From contig JANFOG010000001.1 in the NCBI GenBank assembly GCA_024336345.1, positions 3,348,001 through 3,412,000 on the forward strand: DNA of 64,000 nucleotides, given 5' to 3'. The notes beneath the pieces are model-generated. The model was not told the origin of the DNA, ran no database searches, and worked only from the letters and a program-made list of their open reading frames with translations. The DNA is from Mariannaea sp. PMI_226 (lineage: Eukaryota; Ascomycota; Sordariomycetes; Hypocreales; Nectriaceae). The position numbers and the translations under genes are program-made. Positions 22,876 to 35,364 of the stretch are shown here, in pieces (the stretch's first letter is position 1; each line of letters starts with the position of its first letter).

Positions 22876-24365
22876 CGATTATCGATCCGACAAGGGGGGG
22901 GGAGGGGGCAGAGTTTAGTAAGATGTAGGAGGTGGCCGGGGGAGGGGGGCGGTGTCGGCGATGATTTTATGACGAGGACGGCGGAGATGAGCTTCACCCA
23001 ACGTGTCCTTCGCTGCACCTGCAGTTAACCAATGTATGCAGTTTCCCGGCCTTGGGCTTGTCACGATGAGCTGCAGCTAGCTTATGGGAGTCGAAAGAGC
23101 GCGGGATCGGGCGTGAAGTGGTCCATCAGGAGATAAGTGGTGGAATGTGGAATGTGGGCAAGCCGACACGGCATCGTACGATGATTATTCTCAGGCGATC
23201 AACCAAGCGACAGCGTGTCCTTGGCAAAATAGAACATGAAACATATAAGCAGACAGAAAGAGTTTGATGGATAGCTTACTGCAAATGAACCATAGCTCTA
23301 TTCACCAGCTATTTTCTGTTATTCAGAGTCTATAATATCAGGTGTGGTAGGGGGCTTGCTTGCGAACCCCCCGGCGGATCGCCGATGATCAGGTCCGAAG
23401 GTCGTTCGCCACATTGTGGAACAATCCCGAAAAATGTGGCTCTCAGATCCCGGCCCCGCTATTGATCCCGGACGAACATGCTTGGAGAGAGGCCGGAGCC
23501 TCATATCTGTACGTGTAGGAACGCCACCCATCCCTCCAGTCTGAAACCGAGATGAGGGCACCTTATCGAGCCTATGCCCTTGCCATTGGAGGCAAGCCGC
23601 GGCTGATAGATGATCGAATTTGAGTCACCTTTCGTCTGTGATTCGGACTGGCCAGGGCGTCTAGCATGATGATTGCATCGCATTGTGCACCGGCAGATAC
23701 CCGCGAACCGGCGGGGACTGCGACGTCGATCAGCAAGGGGCGTAGGAGGGATTGAAAAAGCCTCAACAGGGCGCTAATTTCAGTCTGTGTCTTTGATAGA
23801 TGAGGGACATGTCACTTTTAAGCTTACCGATGATACTTTCAGAGTCTCAGTCGGCCCATCTCGAGACTCATTGGCGAGACTCCTGGGGCTACATCTCGTG
23901 CCGCAGAGAACGTGATACTCGGCTAACGGAGGTTCTCATTTCGCTGAAATGATGTTTTCTTTTTCTGATGTGCAAAAGAGTACTCTAGGTACGGTATCCC
24001 ACTCAATTGATTACGTCTCTTTATCATCACTAAGCATGCCGCTTGCTTCTGCACTTTGGGCCACACAGTAGCAAGATGACAGGAATTAAGAAAAATGGAA
24101 TAGACAAGAAGCTGAGCATGGCAGAACAAGGAAGGGGAAGAAAAAGAAGCATATGATTGCTGCCGATTGGTCCAAAACAAAGTGCGAAAAATCCTCTGTG
24201 TAGTAGTAGAATAAAGTCCTTCTGCCAGCCCATGCTAAGTGTTTGAGACCTCCAAACTTTTATCAATCTTCACCAAGCTCCATGAAGATACATCCTCCCC
24301 TGTACTAAAGCCATGACAAGAAGACGCCTCGCGCGTCGGGTGACACAATCATGTCGTCACGCCAT
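22876..24365. other. Intergenic
   Basis: This 1.5-kb space runs from the fumarate reductase start to the acetate-transporter stop. Its start is purine/pyrimidine-skewed (G-rich at 22896-22950). A GC-richer patch at about 23340-23560 contains CGG/CCG triplets (such as CGGCGGATCGCCG) that might be regulatory. No gene is supported. Confidence 0.5.
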
Positions 24366-25367
24366 CTACGCCAAGTTGTGATCGCTCCTCTCCTTTCGCA
24401 TTTCTATTCCCTTGTCGGACCATGGAAAATGAAAGACGGGTACGCTGAAGAAGGAATTGCTGCCAAGAAAACACGTTAGCTTCAGAAAAGGGGGATCTCC
24501 CAGTGACGGTGCCTTTCGGCCCGGTGCTGCGGGCGTGGACGGGGGTCTTTTTTTTTTTTTTACGAACCTGCTATCCTGGATACCGGCCAGGGCATTATAC
24601 CATGCCAAAAAGGCTCCCAACATGCCGAAGAATCCAGCCGCTTTTTGACATTTCAGCGCCGCAACGTGGGCACCCTGGTCAGTGGCGTAACTTTCGCAAG
24701 CAAGGAGGAGGAAGCAAATGTCGAGGAAGAAGAATAGGAGAAAGAAGACCACCGTGGATTTTAGTGTGCAGAGAAGCAAGATTGTGGTGAAGATCCACCA
24801 GCCTGTAAGGAAGAAGCCCATGACAGAGCCGGTCTCACCCTCATAAGGTCCATCTGTTCCAAGCACGTTCCAGGTAGGTGTGAGAAGGAGGCCATAGGCG
24901 ATCCAAAAACCACCATATGAGGAGAGAGCAGTAGCACCAAACGTGTTTCCAACAGCCATCTCCCTAAATAGCTAATCAGTACTTGCATCTCCCTACCATC
25001 TCGCGTACTGCGATTGTGTTATAGCAGAAACATACCACATGCCAGCGAGTAGCTGAACTAAGCCGCCATACGCAAATGCCAAAGGAATCGTGATATTAGG
25101 AGCAGATTGGTCGCGGACATGCATGTTGATGCAAGACAGCACAAAGGTGGTGAGGGCGAAAGCACTCAGACCAAGAGGTGCTGGGTTGGCAAACTTGCGG
25201 TGCTCATAGGGCTTATAGAGCCCTGGTGGAGGATAGCTGCCTTCGGGGCGAACCCAAATAGGATTTAGTTGAGGGTAATCATGAGGGTGGTGATGCTGGA
25301 CTTCGTGGACGTGGTTATCAAAAGTCTTGTCAGAGTCGTGCTGTGAGCCGTGGACGTGGTCGGCCAT
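24366..25367 (-). CDS. Acetate/succinate transporter, GPR1/FUN34/YaaH (AceTr) family
   Basis: Three exons (25367-25036, 24963-24568 and 24459-24366) give 273 aa. Intron 1 (72 bp) is GTATGT...TTTAG. Intron 2 (108 bp) has the weaker donor GTTCGT followed at once by a 13-A tract, a GCTAAC branch site and GGCAG. The family signature NPAPLGLSAF lies at the first helix, and the hallmark WEMAVGNTFGATALSSYGGFW is formed across intron 1. Six hydrophobic helices follow. Fungal members (Ato1-3, AcpA) carry acetate, and some ammonium, across the plasma membrane. The N-terminus before the first helix is unusually His-rich (9 His in the first 30 residues). The start is the first ATG of the family-like N-terminus; a longer upstream open frame is low-complexity leader. 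Confidence 0.93.
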
Positions 25368-28152
25368 TTTGAGATCGCGAAGAGAGTTCTCAATGGAGGG
25401 GGGAAAATGTTTTGATTTCGAGTAAAATACAAAAGCGAGGAGGAGAGGAACAGGTATTTGTATATATAGGAGATGGGGTGACTGTGGTATAATCCGGCCA
25501 GGGGATAGATACGGATAAGGTACGTATAAAGGTGGAGAGATGACCACCCAACAAGATGGCAGAAGTGGGAGAATGTAATATAGCAGTGAGATGGAGAACA
25601 AGTCTGGGGAAAGGTGGGGAGAAAGATAGCATTTTAAAGAAAAGTCTTCAAGGTAGAGAAGAGACCCCGTCGACAGAGATTTGGTGAGATTTCTGGCATG
25701 GGGTCCGGGGGACGAGTCGTCTAGAGGAAGGGACTAGGCGGAGCAAGGGGAACGCAATGGCCCTTCACTCGTACCCTGTGGGATAGTGGGAGTGGAGGCA
25801 GTATAAACTGAGTGTAACTAATGGAGAACGAGGGAACAGAGAGAGAGAGGGGTGTGAGGAGTCACTGGAGCGGAGGAGTTGGAGAAAGACCAAGGAAATC
25901 AGAGTAAGAAAGAAGGGTACAGGGGTTGGGATATCTTGGAGTTTCTGGGGTCATTTGGCCCGGGCTTGTACTGCATATCTGGCTGAGTGGCTGGCAAGGG
26001 TATCAATGGATGTTCTGATGGAGATACTCGACACGGAAGGGCGGTTAGCACGAAGAATTAGCCATGACATGGCCGTGAAAACCATGACAATCATGGGTTA
26101 TTTGCATGTAAATGGCACGAGAGGAGGGGAATATTCACTCCAGAGCCTCGGATCTCAAGAGGGTTAGGTTAGCTGGGTGGATGCCGAAAATTGAGTGCAA
26201 CTAGACAACAGGAGAAAGAAACGAGACTGATATTGATGCCAACAAGGAATGATGGGCATGGAAACTCCGGGCCAAGACAAGTGAAGACTTATCACTCGCT
26301 GGAATACCCAGATTGGAAAGATCAGCATCGTTGAGGGCGAAAGTTATCTGGTAATCCAAGGAAGAAGAAAAGTTCTCGCCTTTCTGGCACCACCTCGAGA
26401 ACGAAAACGGCCCTAAGTAGAAGCGCCACGACACCGACCGCCGTCTCCGTTTCATGAGCAGAGCCCCGAGCGTCGACTTGAGCTGGCTAGGCATCGTGTA
26501 GTAGGCAAGCTTGGTGAGGGCAGATTTTCCTCTTCGCTCTGGCGGATGGTTTGATAGCTACTGATAGAGATCTATTTCTTATATTTCTCGTCTTATTTTG
26601 CTAAGCCGTCATTTCATCGATACGTTGCAGAGGAACTTCTCTCTGAGTTTGTTGAGGTTTCTCTTGGTGCCTACATGCCCCTGTCAAAGACCTGTTTTAT
26701 ACAGGCCCATAGTCGGACTCTTGGAGATATAAGGAGGGTTCAGATTTTGGAGAATTCCAGAGAGGGGGAAACTAACTTCAGGTAGGCTTGGGTCCTCTCA
26801 TGTCACGCCAGCCTGGTCGTATGAATGTTGTCCGGGGGTGTGGCAAAGATCGCGGGGAGGAGGTGTGGCCAACAAAGATCATTCCCAAATGAGACGCGGA
26901 GAAGAGGAGAACAGAAAACGGGATGGTTTATGAATTGGAATGACCTGGTAGGATGGGGTAAGGGGGGCAGGCGCCTGGGGTCTGGGGTTATAGACACATG
27001 CACTATGGTGTAAGTCAGAATATCCGGGGCACAGAGAAGATGGAGAAGAGAACTAACCAATGTAGGCCTAAATCCTGAGCTCAATAAAGGAGAATTACTT
27101 TCAGCGTTTAGAGGAAAACAACAGCTTGTATTGGAGACGGGACACCTGATAGGACGCGAGGATAGCAAAGGCTGGTGGCAAAATCCGGTGCGCCAATTGT
27201 GGAAATCTGTTGTTTGCCAAAAAGACATTCCGAATTCATTTAGATGAAATGAGTAATTCAAGATCTTCCTATTATTTTGATCTGGGGGACCAAAGCCCCA
27301 GTTTGTTGCTACGTGGTGGCGGAAATGAGAATATGTTGTAGTGTTTTAGGACAGCAGGAGTATTTATTGTGCGGCTGTGTCTCTTATCTGCAATAACGGC
27401 TTGGGAAGCGTAAAGAGTACCCAAGGAAGTTTATCAGCGCGGTATCCTTACCAAGCATTTTTGAACCAGTCAAAAGAAGTAATCACAGAGAGGAAGCTAG
27501 CTTGAGGCGTGCCCATGACCATAGCAGCTCTCCCCTGAGCTATGCTTCATCGTCTTGCAGCCCTCTCTAGGTCAACTATTCCAAGGCTGCTTTACGCCTC
27601 CCAGATTCGCTTATTAGTCCTTCTCCAACTTTCTCTTTTTGCTTCTCCTTTGAAGAGGGCACTTAGACCGGATAGGCATAGACACGCGGCCTACACCACC
27701 TTTCAACCCCCGGCCAACATCGTGACACACAATATTGTGTACCTGAGTAGTTCAAGTGCCGACGAGGGTTACCACGGAGAAAAAGAGAAGAGCCTAGGCG
27801 TGTACAGAGAAGCGCAGCAGCTGAACTTTTCGTGAGGGGAATTACCCCAAAGCACAAGCACCATGAACCAAGACAAGGGTCAATTATGAGGGGAAACACG
27901 GCTGTCTTGTAACCCAGCAGGACAGCATATATTCCACAACAGAGAATTGAATGAGAGCACAAAAACCAGGACAAATGGAAGTAAGAGATAGAAAAGGGAA
28001 ACAGCCAGCAAGATTAAAAAAAAATCATATCCTCGGTTATCCTGACAAACTTACCCACATTTTGAGGGTTCGTCTTGGAGCCAAAGTCAAGTGTGCAATA
28101 GATTGTTGGTCTGTCAAGAAGCAGTGCGCAGGTAGTCTTCCATGCGTATCCG

Positions 28153-28410
28153 TCAGGGTGTGTCCATGATGCATCCCTCTCGGGTCGGAGAGGGGCAAGG
28201 CAGATTAGTCTGTAATTGGCAATTTTCACACATCTCGTCATCTATGGGCTCACCCTCACACGTCGGTCTCTCGAGCTTCAGGCACTTATAACGAGATGGA
28301 GAAGCGCATGAAGTGACTGGAGTGGAGGCTCCAAGGTTCTTGATAACTACTGTAGCGGGTAGACAGGGGGCTCCAAAAGTTGCCTGGCCGAAATACGACC
28401 AGGCCATGGT
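28153..28410 (-). CDS. Weak candidate: small Cys-rich ORF
   Basis: From an internal ATG at 28410 this frame encodes about 85 aa with nine Cys, several clustered as CEGEPIDDEMCENCQ and PCPSPTREGC. It has no clear signal peptide and lies in a region without other genes. I do not recognise it. It could be a chance open frame; Cys density is the only argument for it. Confidence 0.15.
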   Translation of the reverse strand, partial: TMAWSYFGQATFGAPCLPATVVIKNLGASTPVTSCASPSRYKCLKLERPTCEGEPIDDEMCENCQLQTNLPCPSPTREGCIMDTP

Positions 28411-31400
28411 GTGAGAGCGGGCTCGGGTTTGATTGGCGGACGGGTACTGTTTCGTTTTGGGGGATGATAGCAAGGATTTTGCTGGCGGGGATCGACTTGG
28501 CATTCATAGCGGACTGAAAGAGACAAAGATTGTTCGCTATCGTTGTGCAGGGTTCTTCTTGGGTAGGACTTCCAATAGGCCAGATTTCATATGATCAGAA
28601 AACGTGGGTAGTTCAAGTTGCGAACAGAAGTTTTGGTTCTCTGGTTTTCTAATACTGCTGGTTATCATTATTGACGATGAACACATCGTCCATCCCAGGC
28701 AATTCTTTTGATGACCATTCTCATATCACTATCCAAAGTGGAGTTATTTGTGAGAAGTATGGTGTGCACGACGTGTGGTTCCTTGGAGATTAACATGCAG
28801 ACTCCAAAACAAGGTCTTCTTGCTCTTGAGTGCGGCCGACATATCCGAGCATTTTTTTTTTTGGGAGCGGTTCCGCTCTGTGTCTTGCCGCGCAATAAGG
28901 GGGTCCAGATAATGATGAAGAGAGTGGAGGATCGATTTTTGATTCAGAGCCCACGTGGAGAAATTCTAGAAGAGTGACGATCTTCTTAGCCTGTCATTAT
29001 GTCGTTGTAACGCGTCTCGTTGCTCTCTCTTCTGCATAAAAAAAAGTCCAGGAAGAGGAAGCGTTTTCTCCAAGAAGCCAAGCAGAAGTTGGAGAAGCAC
29101 GATCGGTTCATAGACTTGGCAAAACGTCGTTCCCCTCACCAGAAAAGTTGGAGATGCTCCCCTGTCTGGTCTGTTTTGCCAACTGGCTAGCCACCGACTC
29201 TCCGTGGCATAAATTTTACCCTAGTAATTCTTTCTGTATGGAATTGGAATTGGGTTGGAGCTGGTAGAGAGCATGGGTATGTTGATTCGCTCTTTACTGA
29301 GTGCAACGATTCCCACCTTCGAGAGGGCCGCCCATCCAGAATATTATCACATTCATGGTGGCCTGCCAATGAATTCTGCTAAATGGTCGTGCTGGAAGAA
29401 CAATGTATGGCGGCTAACTCCAATTGCAGGGGCAGTGTTGGGTTCGTGCTTCACGCATGATGACCTGATCCAGGAAGCATGGTAATGCCTTGCAGTCAGT
29501 AACTGAGGCGGTCTGAGGCTGTTGCAATGCACCGTTGAGAGCCGAGTCAGTGGTAATGCTCATCAAAGGGGCATGGTCTTCTTTTCCGCAGCTCGAGATA
29601 AATTATTCTCGTTCATGCCATGTCCCTGTCTTGTGAAGTGAACGCAACCTTTTGGATATTGAACAAGAAGGATTTGAAGTTATCCTCGGTAAAGATATCG
29701 CCTTCGTGCAGGGATCGAGCGTCGTAGCCGCATAAACAGGGGTTTGACGGGACGGGAACGCTTGGCGATGATAGCTCCTTTCCCTTCCCTGCTAATGAAG
29801 ATACGTAGATGGCGGCTCTCAGCGTGACTGCCGCATTGCTTGGCATCGGCCCCTTCAGAATAGTTGATAATGTTCGAGACTGAGAGAACCTGATACGGGA
29901 AGAATGCAAGGCAAAGAGCCTAACAGAATTTTCACATATCATGGAGGACGTATAGACTAGTAAGGAGTATACGCTGTTCATACTGTGTCGCAGGCAATGA
30001 TGGCTTACGGTGGGCCAAGTCAAGGAAGCAAACCCCCCCGGTAAGTGAACATCCCACGTTGAGAGGGCCGTGGTGGCGTTCGCCGTCCTGCAGCTGCGGC
30101 TCTTCCACCCAACAGGTGGGAAAGGGACGAACGAGCAACTCATCCAACGCCACAGGCTGCAAGGTCCCTGGCCAGATTGGTACAGTCGGTAAGAGGGACC
30201 CGCTGAGGGCTTTCAGGGAACGCCAGGTATTGCATAGGATGAAGGTGCAAGGTGTAGCTTGCAGAGAAGAAGGTCTAAGATGAAGTTGTAGGCAAAGCAA
30301 GGCAAGAATCAAGCGGCGAAAGTCCGCCAAGGAGGTATCAAAAGACTTCCTGCCTGGGTACCTCAGGTAAGTAAGGTACATTAACTCTTTGCTCCTGTCC
30401 TTTTTTTCTCTTTTTTCTTCTTTCTGAAAAGCAAGGCACCTGCCTACTTACAGTACATAATGTGGGTAGGTAGTACTGACTGGTCTTGCCGTCTGTAGAG
30501 AGAACAGGGAAGGCAGGACGCACAGAAAGCCGATAATCGTCACGCTCTTGCCCTTGCCCTGCTGTGATGCTCTGACGACTTGGGACTATTCCCAGACCAT
30601 CCCGGGATTTCTAGACTTCCCGGTTTCCAGCCCTGCAACCGGTCAGGTCCCTGTGTCCCCCTGTCACATACCTTTTTTTCTTCCCTTTTTCGTTTCTGCT
30701 GGGGTTTTCTGGGTTCAGTTTGCTTGCTGCATGTCAACATCATCATCAAGAAGCAACGCCATGCACTAAAGGATCGGCCTTTGGATCCAGGAGTGGACAC
30801 ACATGAACAAAGCGGGTGGAACAAATCATGAAATGTTCTCTGAAACCTCACTATCCGCACCTGGGTGATCCATTATGCTCTGCTACAGTATTTGCGTCAT
30901 GCTCTTCTCTCTTGGCTACCTCACGCATTGATTACTTGACCTTCGACCTAACCTCTCGAGGTTCAGACCTGGGTAATGTTGCGCCTCAAGTCGGAAAATT
31001 ATCCAAGTCAGCACTAGTTCGGATCGTACGAATCGAAACCGTCGGTTGTGCTCCGTGTGAGACAGGCCACGCGTGTCATTCAGTGGCAAGCGGCTCTCAG
31101 CGAGCCCAATACTCGAGGCTCAAACCTCAACGCCCAAAGGCTCCACCATCGTATGAGTCGAGTTCCGCCATGTTTGTCTCACACATTCCACCCGCGGAAT
31201 CGCTGCATGGCACTCGCCGAAAGAACTCCGTTCTCAATAAAAAGACGTGATCGCCACTTGTTGCGATTAACCCTGTTCCTAGTAATGGACAGGGCTTGTT
31301 CACAAAATACTTATCTCTCGACATGAACCATGAACCAAGAGTAGTGTGGTGGCGCAGGTCCTCAAGATGGCATTCTCGTCGAAAACTTCTGACAAGAATC

Positions 31401-31970
31401 AAGTACTCGCAAATAATGTCAAATTTTCTTAGGCACAGACACGCACCAGAATCGACGCCTATGCTGGCCAAGACTCAAGAGCCGTGAAGCCCAGGTGCCA
31501 AGCGCAAGGGAGCCAGGCTTTCATCTGCCATTTCCACATCCATTAGTTACCTCTAGGCTCCCTACAGGCTACCCTGGTCGAGCCACCGATCGCTGCACTC
31601 CAACAAATACTTTTTGGAGATTTTTTGGAGACATGCGGAAATCAAATACCGAAGATAATTTTGGAGATGTGGGCTGTGCTTGTGATACCCTGGTACGACA
31701 GGTTTCGAAGTCTGCACTTTCGCCTTACGTAGTTCAAGATGTCGTGCTGGCTAAATACATTACGTCGTGACGTTGCTCGCCGTGTATTTGCGGAACTTGC
31801 AAGTCAGTTCAGCCTTTCTAACCTTGAATCAGAATACAGAAACCATTTCAATGTTGGGGAAAGTTTCAGTGCCTCCAACATAAGTGCTTTATGCTAAGGA
31901 CCTTGGATCAAAGGGCTCAAAGTTGGGATCGAGGCCATGTAGGTCAGAATGGCATCTCTTTACAGAGCAA

Positions 31971-32324
31971 TTAGTCCCTCATTCCGAAGCCACTTCTGTG
32001 CGTCCTACCAGCCCCCCCTGGTGGATTATAGACCCATTCCAGTGAGCTAGCACAGAAGTCACCAGGTCCTATCGATTTTATTTCTGCTCGGCCGAAACCT
32101 GTATCACCGATGAAGATGCGGCCAGGTATCCTCTGCAAGAGTCGATGCCACAGATTTGCCTTGTCCATTCCAAAAGGGGGTGTGAATAAAGCAAGAACAA
32201 GTGATTTGGATGATTTACGTAAGTTGGAAGCATCCATCAATCCGGGTATGAGGATTGTTTGAGTTGTAGAGACAGGTCGAGTTTGAGCCGAGAGGGAGCA
32301 ATCCGTCAAGAGTTCATGGATCAC
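31971..32324 (-). pseudogene. Possible relic of a HET-domain protein C-terminus
   Basis: One open frame contains GRIFIGDTGFGRAEI followed by SIGPGDFC. This loosely resembles the conserved C-terminal block of fungal heterokaryon-incompatibility proteins (basic-hydrophobic-TDTGF..G...GPGD.V). Nothing recognisable as a HET domain could be read upstream in any frame, so if real it is a decayed fragment in the AT-rich desert. Confidence 0.2.
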
Positions 32325-34858
32325 CGCTTCAATCTACGTGCCCATCGACAATAGTCACAGTTTCAGTTCTATTATTCTAGACGTAGGATTGGTTGTAGCT
32401 TAAAACGGCGATACAAATGCCCGCCATATTGTAGTTGTTTTGATCGTCGAGCTTGTGTAACAGGTAAGGTTGAGTGATTACAGCAAGATTGTCCGCATAA
32501 AGCCCTCTCACAATTATATTCCGCTTAATCCATTTGGGCACGGCATGCAAGTTCTACTGATACAGTATTCTATTCTCAGGGAACTCTTCGCCGGAACATG
32601 CGGCAGTGGTGTGGGTTGCGTCCTTTAAGGCGACCAACTGCCCCAACTCGTTGACTTGTCTCCTTGAATGGGGTATGATATCGTCATTTTCAGTGATCAT
32701 CGAACGACTTTCGTTTGGATCTCGACCACGACTCATATTATTCCAAGTTGCGGTTCCGCGATCCCACTGAAATGACTTCTTCGAGGGTCACTTTGAGATG
32801 GTCAAGTCAAGAGAAGTGTGAAGAGTCGTCGTTGAGGCCCAACCTTCTATCATTTCAGTAGATTGGAGTGTTTCCCTCGGTTAAAGAGGAAAATTTGGGT
32901 CCTCAGGTCGAGTTAAGAAGAGTATTTTCTTGCTAATGAGACCGCTTGCGTTGTCAGGGCCACAAAACCTGGTGATGTCCGGCCAACTTCCGAAACATAG
33001 CTAGCCCCTGAACGTCGTGAGCTGAATTTCTAGGACTTTGTACGTGATGATGTACCAGTTTTTTTACAGTCCAGAGAGTATTCACAGTAAAACTATGTCC
33101 ATGGCTTAGAAAAAGATTCATTGTAGGTAGATTCGGACAGAGTTTTGCGGTGTGTGTTGGCAGTCGAGCCCCTGAGGGAGAGAGAGGCGACAGTCTATTT
33201 GCTTTGGGAGAAATTGGGAGACATTTCGCTTGGCCTGCACGGAGAGGAAGAGAGACACTTTTAAAACACTGAGAAATACTTTTTGTCATTATACTATTTC
33301 TTTTCTATACTAAAACTCCTGAGATAATCAGAATCGCGCTCAACATCAATGGCTTCCTCCCTTCGTCAGAGTATTTATCCGTGATCCGTCCAAGAATGGA
33401 CTTGATTACATATTATTAGCCTGTCTTGTCAATAGATTACAATGGATCTCGTTATCTCATCTCTCATCTCTAGCCCCATACCCACAAGTTCCCAAGGTGG
33501 AGGGACGGAAGCACAGATAAAGCCCGCCCAGGAAGATATCCCATCCCCATGGGGTTTCCCCAGAGTTTCCTTTTCGTGAACGTAAACGTAAAGTATAATC
33601 TCAGATTCATCTAAAGATTTTGCTCCACACAAGATCTCCCTTGCACAAGAGATTCGTCAAGTCTCGTGGTTGTTCATCGAAATTACGCATAAATGCGAAG
33701 TGTGAGTCCAAGGATATTACGACTCCTACGAAAAAAAAAATTGATTAGCCGTAAACCTTAAGATTGATTAAAGGTCTATTATCAAATTTAGATTATTGAT
33801 CACGTAGTCTACAAAGAGTCATATTATCATTGAAGCTACCATCAAGGGACTGAGTAGTCAACAGTAATAACTGCGACGCCAATAGAAATAGTCGACCGGG
33901 TGTTGGCATAGTAGAAGCTTGGGACATTGAGCAAAACATTCGAAGCTACTACTATTAAGAGGTGTCTTGGAAGCAATAAAATATGTTTTCGTCCTTATAT
34001 TGAGTTTAGTTTGGACTCCTCGACATTTTGGACTCCCATTCACAAATAAGCATCGCAGCGTCACGAAGTAACAACCATATTAATAGCTCCCAAAACCCAG
34101 ACCAACAATTTTGAAGTACTTTATGCTAGTTTTTTGTACTTGTTTTGTAATCAACTATATACAAGCTTTGATAGTGTGATAACACATCCTGAGAATGTTA
34201 TTGTCGACCTACCCTATGCTCAAACTTGAGAAGCAATTTCTACCGGAAGATTTGGTGGAATAACTACATTTTAGTATTTCAGTACTACTTTTGGTATTTC
34301 CCTTGTTTGAAATGGTTGAGGTAATGTGTGTTGGTATACGCCACTACGTCAACAAGGAGGAGAAGGGGGCATTCAGGAGCCTCAATATTCCGCGAACTGT
34401 TGTCGGAATTATTCATGACAAGCTCACCTGTTCAAGTCTTATGTTAGAACATAAAGAATAAGAATATATGTTATCATTGAGGTCACTATTATCCCGTGTT
34501 ACAAGGGGCTTGTTGTCTGGTAGCGAGCTTGAACCTGTTCATGATAGCATCGTGTCGAGTTCAAGGACAAACATCATGGACTACGGGATGTTGACTCGCC
34601 AATTACATATACATTACAAAAACATTTACGACATGGCACAATAAGTATATTACGATTCACAGAGGCAAGGAGGGTTTGGTTCGGTAACCGCATCATTGTC
34701 TTGATCTATCCTCCCTAACGGAGAAGATTACTCAGCTTGCATTATATCCGCGAGTAGCTCGCCCTGTGTTGCCTTCCAAGGACCTGAATTTATGGCGAAA
34801 TTCGCAAATTAGGTAGGATTTGTTTCCTTTGTTGATTGCGAATAGAGTCAAAGCTGTC

Positions 34859-34886
34859 TTTTTTTTTTTTTTTTTTTTTTTTTTTT
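34859..34886. repeat. 28-nt T homopolymer
   Basis: An uninterrupted run of 28 T lies in the AT-rich desert about 480 bp beyond the 3' end of the glycosyltransferase. It could be a poly(A) tail scar of a retro-element or simple slippage. No LINE-like sequence was readable beside it. Confidence 0.9.
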
Positions 34887-35364
34887 CGCTGAGATTTGGG
34901 ATTTGTTGATTTTTTGGGGGTTTGTTTGGTGGAGGAGTTCATTTGTTTTCTCCCATGTGTTTGGATAGTAGTATAAGGAGTCCATAAACTTCAGTAGTTA
35001 TGATGGGGATCCAGTATTCGTAAATCATGGGTTAGTGACATTGCAATATGTTTACTATCATCAAGTTGACTTACTTGCGTCATGATCGAGACAGTCTTGG
35101 GGTCAATAGCCACATACCGAGCACTCGTAGTTCAAAGAAGAAAAAAAAATGAAAACGAAATGAACATCTCCAAATGTGGTGTCTTAATCCAAAGTGACCA
35201 AGAAATAGCATAGCTGTATTTGTCCAAGAGCTGCCATTGATGGATCTTGCACATATCGGGAGCGAGTAGATGAGACTGAGCTTTCTTGTTGGGCGCCTCC
35301 GTATTTTGGGCGATGACTGATGCATACAGCCGGTTGGTGACTCAGAAAGTCTATAGATTGATTC

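Larger units (their letters stand above)
25368..35364. other. Gene desert (about 10 kb)
   Basis: No convincing gene was found on either strand. The first part (25.4-26.2 kb) is the AG-rich upstream region of the acetate-transporter gene. The middle holds many open frames of 60-180 codons with no motifs. The part from about 31.5 to 35.3 kb is visibly AT-rich with dense TA and TAA. This looks like old degenerate sequence, possibly affected by repeat-induced point mutation, but no transposon protein could be read. Two weak candidates are listed separately. Confidence 0.5.

Noticed and set aside
26201..30143. Open frames at 26201-26494, 26803-27261, 27542-27835 and 29613-30143
   Set aside because: No recognisable domain or signal peptide; composition follows the surrounding non-coding DNA.
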